Under the pieces are notes generated by a model that had not been told where the DNA came from, made no database searches, and saw only the letters and a list, made by a program, of their open reading frames with translations. Both the position numbers and the translations under genes were made by a program. From contig CAAFWR010000110.1 of NCBI GenBank assembly GCA_900766745.1, positions 1-8,370 of the forward strand: a stretch of DNA of 8,370 nt, written 5' to 3'. How positions within the stretch are numbered: position 1 is the first letter of the stretch; the number at the start of each line of letters is the position of its first letter. This document shows, in pieces, positions 5,748 to 8,370 of the stretch. This DNA comes from Methanobacteriaceae archaeon (lineage in GTDB: Archaea > Methanobacteriota > Methanobacteria > Methanobacteriales > Methanobacteriaceae).

Positions 5748-6221
5748 ATGCCTTATAATGTAGAAACATTAGTAGTTGGCTGTGGAAATATTTTATTTAA
5801 AGATGACGGTTTTGGCCCGGTAGTAATACATAAACTTGAAGATTACTTTGAAGATAAGGAAATGCCTGATGAAACAATGTTTGTAGATGCAGGAACCGGT
5901 GCAACACACTTTATTTTTTCACTTCCAGATGAAAAATGGAAGAAAGTAATAGTAATTGATGTAGTGGAATTCGATGCAGAACCAGGAACAGTAAAGGTAT
6001 TTAGTCCATTTGACATGCCAAAAGGCAAATATGAAAACGTACACACATGGCCTGTAGAAGAACCGCTACACGAACTTGCTGAGAACTGCGAAGTAGTAAT
6101 CGTCGGTTGTAAACCTGGTGAAATAACTTCCCCTGATGTGGAAATGGGATTAACAGAAGCAGTTGAAAATGCAATTCCTGAAGCAATGGAAATAGTCTTA
6201 AAAGAAATTGGAGCTAAATAG
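5748..6221 (+). CDS. frhD: FrhD/HycI-family [NiFe] hydrogenase maturation protease
   Basis: Proteases of this family (peptidase M52) trim the C-terminus of a [NiFe] hydrogenase large subunit once nickel has been inserted; FrhD types serve the F420-reducing hydrogenase of methanogens. The 157-residue protein begins with the family signature [16 protein letters not shown]. The three nickel-sensing residues fall where expected: D20 in KDDGFG, D71 in IDVVEF and H99 in NVHTWP. The length is normal and it is cytoplasmic. AGGAGG at 5735-5740, seven bases before ATG 5748, is the strongest ribosome binding site in the window. It stands alone here: the neighbours are a divergent metal transporter and convergent map, whereas in related methanogens frhD commonly lies inside the frhADGB operon. 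It could therefore be an extra copy or serve another hydrogenase. A T7 run ends the transcript. Confidence 0.9.
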   Translation: MPYNVETLVVGCGNILFKDDGFGPVVIHKLEDYFEDKEMPDETMFVDAGTGATHFIFSLPDEKWKKVIVIDVVEFDAEPGTVKVFSPFDMPKGKYENVHTWPVEEPLHELAENCEVVIVGCKPGEITSPDVEMGLTEAVENAIPEAMEIVLKEIGAK

Positions 6222-6234
6222 CTCTTATTTTAAC

Positions 6235-6248
6235 TTTTTTTAAAAAAA
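6235..6248. terminator. Bidirectional T-run terminator between frhD and map
   Basis: Seven T (6235-6241) are followed directly by seven A (6242-6248). On the plus strand the T7 run lies 13 bases behind the frhD stop; on the minus strand the complement of A7 gives T7 just behind the map stop at 6255. T runs are sufficient terminators in archaea, so one 14-base sequence can serve both convergent genes. Confidence 0.6.
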
Positions 6249-6254
6249 TAGAAA

Positions 6255-7175
6255 TTAAATAGTTGTAATTGTACAACCATCTTCTTCAACAATAACAGTA
6301 TGCTCTTTTTGTGAAACGAAATATCCTGTTTTCTCTTTTAAAGGATGGTAAGGATAAATCGCCATAGCTTCTCCTAACTGCTTAAGAGAACTTGGAACTC
6401 TAGAAGGTTTAAATTCTTCAGTAAGCCATCTGCCTGAAAATGGGAGATAAGGATAATTGATTTCAATGTACTCTAGAGTTTTTTGAGTTTGTTTCATTCT
6501 AAAAGGTTTATCAGCTAGGAATGAAAAGATATAAGCTCCAGGAGCATCATTAACAAATCCGGCACCGTCTGTAGCAAAAGGCTCGATAGCTATTGCCTGT
6601 CCTTCTTCAAGTTTAGTATGATCGTGGTTATTGATATTTGGGATGGAAATCCCTGCATGTAAATTATACTGTTCTAAACTATGTCCAGTTAAATTAGCTA
6701 TTGGATTTAATTTATACTCACTTATTGCTGTATGAACAGCCTCACCAATCTCACAAACTTCAACACCAGCTTTGACAGTATTGATTGCAGCGTCAAGACC
6801 TGCAGCAGAAGCTTCAATAATCTCTTCATTAAGGTTCAATCTGTCAGATCCAAATTTTTCATCAAGATTTTTTCCATCAGCCATAACTGTAATGGCAGAA
6901 TCTGCAATAAAACCATCAATATGAGCACCTAAATCAAGCTTTACCATATCTCCACCATTTATCACTGTTTCATCCTCATATGGTGAGGTATAATGAGCAG
7001 CTATTTCGTTTATTGAAACATTACAGGGAAAAGCTATTCCTGCTCCTTTTTTTAATATTTCACTTTCAACATATTCAACTAAATCCAAAACTAGTGTTCC
7101 CTCTTTAATTAATTTAGCTGCATCTTCACGTACTTCACTAACAATTTTTCCAGCTTTTATATATGAATCTATCAT
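6255..7175 (-). CDS. map: Type II methionine aminopeptidase
   Basis: The enzyme removes the N-terminal methionine from new proteins in the cytoplasm. The 306-residue protein shows the pita-bread fold ligands in order: D81 and D92 in LDLGAHIDGFIAD (the usual spacing of 11), H165 in TGHSLEQY, E198 in AIAIEPF and E291 in SQKEHTVIV, with the catalytic H61 in INEIAAHYTS. The stretch between about 200 and 285 (GAG..., KPSRVPSSL..., YPYHPLKEKTGYFVSQ) is the helical insertion that marks type II enzymes of archaea and eukaryotes. AAGGT lies eight bases before ATG 7175. It is transcribed alone from a promoter that overlaps that of the divergent gene at 7266 and ends at the shared T-run. Confidence 0.96.
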   Translation of the reverse strand: MIDSYIKAGKIVSEVREDAAKLIKEGTLVLDLVEYVESEILKKGAGIAFPCNVSINEIAAHYTSPYEDETVINGGDMVKLDLGAHIDGFIADSAITVMADGKNLDEKFGSDRLNLNEEIIEASAAGLDAAINTVKAGVEVCEIGEAVHTAISEYKLNPIANLTGHSLEQYNLHAGISIPNINNHDHTKLEEGQAIAIEPFATDGAGFVNDAPGAYIFSFLADKPFRMKQTQKTLEYIEINYPYLPFSGRWLTEEFKPSRVPSSLKQLGEAMAIYPYHPLKEKTGYFVSQKEHTVIVEEDGCTITTI

Positions 7176-7210
7176 GAGAATTACCTTATAATATTATAAT
7201 AATAGTTTAT

Positions 7211-7218
7211 TTTATATA
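7211..7218 (+). promoter_or_regulatory. TATA box for the 7266-8176 gene pair
   Basis: TTTATATA, followed by C. The predicted start is near 7238-7242, which gives a leader of about 25 bases carrying the GGGGG tract (7253-7257) that probably serves as the ribosome binding site. The predicted start falls inside the map TATA box. Confidence 0.55.
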
Positions 7219-7240
7219 CTTTGTTTATAATATTAATTTT

Positions 7241-7248
7241 TATATAAA
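7241..7248 (-). promoter_or_regulatory. TATA box for map
   Basis: On the minus strand this reads TTTATATA, identical to the opposing box at 7211-7218. The predicted start is near 7217-7221, leaving a leader of about 45 bases before ATG 7175. The predicted start falls inside the TATA box of the opposite gene. Confidence 0.55.
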
Positions 7249-7265
7249 TTATGGGGGAAAGATAA

Positions 7266-7670
7266 ATGGAGATGCCAACGATACCTAGTCAAATTTTTTA
7301 TTTGATTATTTTAATAATCATATGTATTGTTATTGTGGTTGTTGCTGTTCAATGGAAATCTGTAGCCAAATCCAAAAATGAAATTGCTTTACTAAGTAAA
7401 GAAATTGAATTGAAGAAGATGGCTATGGTTGAAAAAGACATTGAAAACAAAAGATTGATGGATAATCAAATTCCGCTTCCACAAAATCAACAAGATACTC
7501 TTTCAAACATTAGAAAATCAACTATGGAAGTTAGAAACGAAGTTGGTTTTTTACACAGTGAAATAAATGAAAGATTAGCACGTTTAGAAGCACAAACCGA
7601 GCAGAAAAAATTGGAAAAAATGCTTAAAGAAATCGAAGAAAAGGAATCAAAACTTAAAAATTCTAAATAG
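7266..7670 (+). CDS. Membrane-anchored coiled-coil protein, function unknown
   Basis: I do not recognise a named family. The 134-residue protein has a short N-terminus, one strongly hydrophobic segment (about 10-29) and then a charged, almost entirely helical body. Basic residues right after the membrane segment (QWKSVAKSK) predict the C-terminal part to be cytoplasmic. Two coiled-coil stretches are likely, about 34-66 and 79-132, split by a proline- and glutamine-rich hinge (NQIPLPQNQQD, 67-77). The C-terminal tail is a dense Lys/Glu helix. The start is ATG 7266; GGGGG at 7253-7257 lies eight bases upstream. A second ATG two codons in (7272) has GGAG too close to be its site. The next gene, eight bases downstream, encodes a protein of the same architecture, so the two probably form a complex or scaffold; this is inference. 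Confidence 0.78.
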   Translation: MEMPTIPSQIFYLIILIIICIVIVVVAVQWKSVAKSKNEIALLSKEIELKKMAMVEKDIENKRLMDNQIPLPQNQQDTLSNIRKSTMEVRNEVGFLHSEINERLARLEAQTEQKKLEKMLKEIEEKESKLKNSK

Positions 7671-7678
7671 GTGATTTT

Positions 7679-8176
7679 ATGGATGTAGCAGAAGGAATTG
7701 CAATTATAATATTGGTTGTAGCTGTTTTAGTTTTGATATACTATTATATACAAAGCAATCCAAAGACTCTTGAAAATATCCGCAGCCATGTTCCAACAAA
7801 CGTTGACGCAGATATAAATAATTTCTTTAAATCAAATAATGATTCTGAAGGAGAAGCAGATATTATGGACAATGAGGATAATCATGAGGGTGTAGGTAAA
7901 AAGATCAAAGTTAAGTTAAGCGATATTGACATGTCCAGCTTTAATACTGACATGTTCTCTAAAAAGATTGATGCTTTTCTTGACCATAAAAGTGATGAAC
8001 TTATTAAAGAATGGTCTTTAGTTACTACTGATGACTTATCTGAATTGGAATCCAAATTTGAAGAAACTACAAGTCGTGTAGATGCTTTAGATGATGATTT
8101 CAAAAAATTCAAAGACAGCACAGAATCTAAATTATCTGAAATCGATAAAAGAATTGAAGATCTAGAAAACAAATAA
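7679..8176 (+). CDS. Second membrane-anchored, acidic coiled-coil protein, function unknown
   Basis: No named family is recognised. The 165-residue protein has a hydrophobic anchor at about 7-24 behind an acidic N-terminus, with K29 and R35 after it, so the rest should be cytoplasmic. An acidic, low-complexity linker follows (about 52-72, rich in D, E and N), then a short basic patch (GKKIKVKL, 73-80), a predicted helical region (about 90-113) and a C-terminal coiled coil (about 117-165). Heptad positions there are L120, L123, F127, V134, L137, F141 and F144, then after a one-residue stutter L152, I155, I159 and L162. AGGTGAT at 7669-7675 overlaps the stop of the upstream gene and starts translation at ATG 7679, so the two genes form one operon with coupled translation. 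The anchor plus coiled-coil layout matches the upstream gene, suggesting partners. T-runs follow at 8196 and 8237. Confidence 0.8.
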   Translation: MDVAEGIAIIILVVAVLVLIYYYIQSNPKTLENIRSHVPTNVDADINNFFKSNNDSEGEADIMDNEDNHEGVGKKIKVKLSDIDMSSFNTDMFSKKIDAFLDHKSDELIKEWSLVTTDDLSELESKFEETTSRVDALDDDFKKFKDSTESKLSEIDKRIEDLENK

Positions 8177-8195
8177 CTTTAATTCTTTTAACTTA

Positions 8196-8210
8196 TTTTT
8201 TTTTCTTTTT
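8196..8210 (+). terminator. T-run terminator behind the coiled-coil operon
   Basis: Nine T, one C and five T begin 20 bases after the stop codon at 8176. This is a typical archaeal intrinsic terminator. Confidence 0.6.
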
Positions 8211-8215
8211 ATAAT

Positions 8216-8246
8216 GGACTGTCTATTAGTCTGTTGTTTTTTTTTT
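8216..8246 (+). terminator. Second terminator: weak stem plus T10
   Basis: GACT (8217-8220) can pair with AGTC (8228-8231) around a seven-base loop, and ten T follow at 8237-8246. It probably backs up the terminator at 8196-8210. Confidence 0.45.
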
Positions 8247-8251
8247 ATTAG

Positions 8252-8271
8252 TGAGTGTTGGCCAAAACTCA
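8252..8271. repeat. 20-bp near-perfect palindrome downstream of the last gene
   Basis: TGAGT, g, TTGG, CCAA, a, ACTCA is a palindrome with one mismatched pair. Its GGCC core is conspicuous in AT-rich spacer DNA. It lies behind two terminators and no gene is seen from 8177 to the right edge, so it may be an operator of a gene beyond the edge, a hairpin, or a repeat end. Confidence 0.45.
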
Positions 8272-8370
8272 TTTTGAATTTTTAAGGCTTTAATTTTTAA
8301 TAGGGAACATATTTGTTTTGTCTATTAAACTTATTTTCATCATTATTTTTTATCAATGTATTTTATTTTC

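Noticed and set aside
5843..6186. Two minus-strand open frames inside frhD
   Set aside because: Both are antisense to the conserved protease; no start signals or recognisable domain.
6732..6932. Plus-strand open frame inside map
   Set aside because: Antisense to the catalytic core of methionine aminopeptidase; serine/asparagine-rich shadow.
7251..7265. Four-codon leader frame (ATG to TAA) directly before the gene at 7266
   Set aside because: It lies in frame and would be in the leader, but its ATG has no binding site and the GGGGG tract is better explained as the binding site of the gene itself.
7882..8172. Minus-strand open frame inside the second coiled-coil gene
   Set aside because: Serine/leucine-rich mirror image of an acidic coiled coil; no binding site.
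1..8370. tRNA, rRNA, CRISPR array, insertion sequence, integrase or replication origin
   Set aside because: None seen: no G/C-rich RNA-gene stretch, no regular repeat-spacer series, no transposase motifs and no large clustered repeats in any gap.

Overview
The window looks like a methanogenic archaeon of the order Methanobacteriales, most likely a Methanobrevibacter-type genome. The reasons are strongly AT-rich DNA, TTTATATA-type archaeal TATA boxes, T-run terminators, a type II methionine aminopeptidase, a coenzyme F420-hydrogenase (FrhD-type) maturation protease, and a short parallel beta-helix fragment typical of the adhesin-like surface proteins of these methanogens. The assignment rests on recognised gene content, not on a database search.

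Layout. Positions 1-92 (minus) hold the broken 5' end of an adhesin-like protein that runs off the left edge. Positions 249-2819 (plus) form an iron module: feoB, then feoA with its own promoter, then a 63-residue protein with eight cysteines. feoB and feoA each carry a similar TTTAG...CCTAA inverted repeat near the predicted transcription start, which suggests one DtxR-like iron repressor controls both. Positions 2799-5522 (minus) form a group II ECF transporter for Co2+ or Ni2+ in the order M, PDGLE subunit, Q, O. A divergent 225-bp gap separates it from frhD (plus, 5748-6221). A bidirectional T7/A7 terminator lies between frhD and map (minus, 6255-7175). A very compact divergent promoter region then leads to two small plus-strand genes (7266-7670 and 7679-8176), each a single membrane anchor followed by a cytoplasmic coiled coil. 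The last 194 bases hold T-run terminators and an isolated near-perfect palindrome.

How the genes fit together. Much of the window concerns transition metals for hydrogenotrophic methanogenesis: Fe2+ uptake (FeoB, FeoA and perhaps the cysteine-rich protein), Ni2+ or Co2+ uptake (the ECF transporter), and the protease that matures the large subunit of a [NiFe] hydrogenase after nickel insertion. The transporter and the protease share an intergenic region with three copies of GTATTACT, two of them bracketing the frhD TATA-like box. This fits metal-dependent co-control but does not prove it.

No complete new multi-gene system is evident. The least explained items are the eight-cysteine protein behind feoA, the paired membrane-anchored coiled-coil proteins, and the regulatory layouts. 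The start of the transporter M subunit deserves correction: a TTG at 5522 gives the Met-His N-terminus that the metal site needs.
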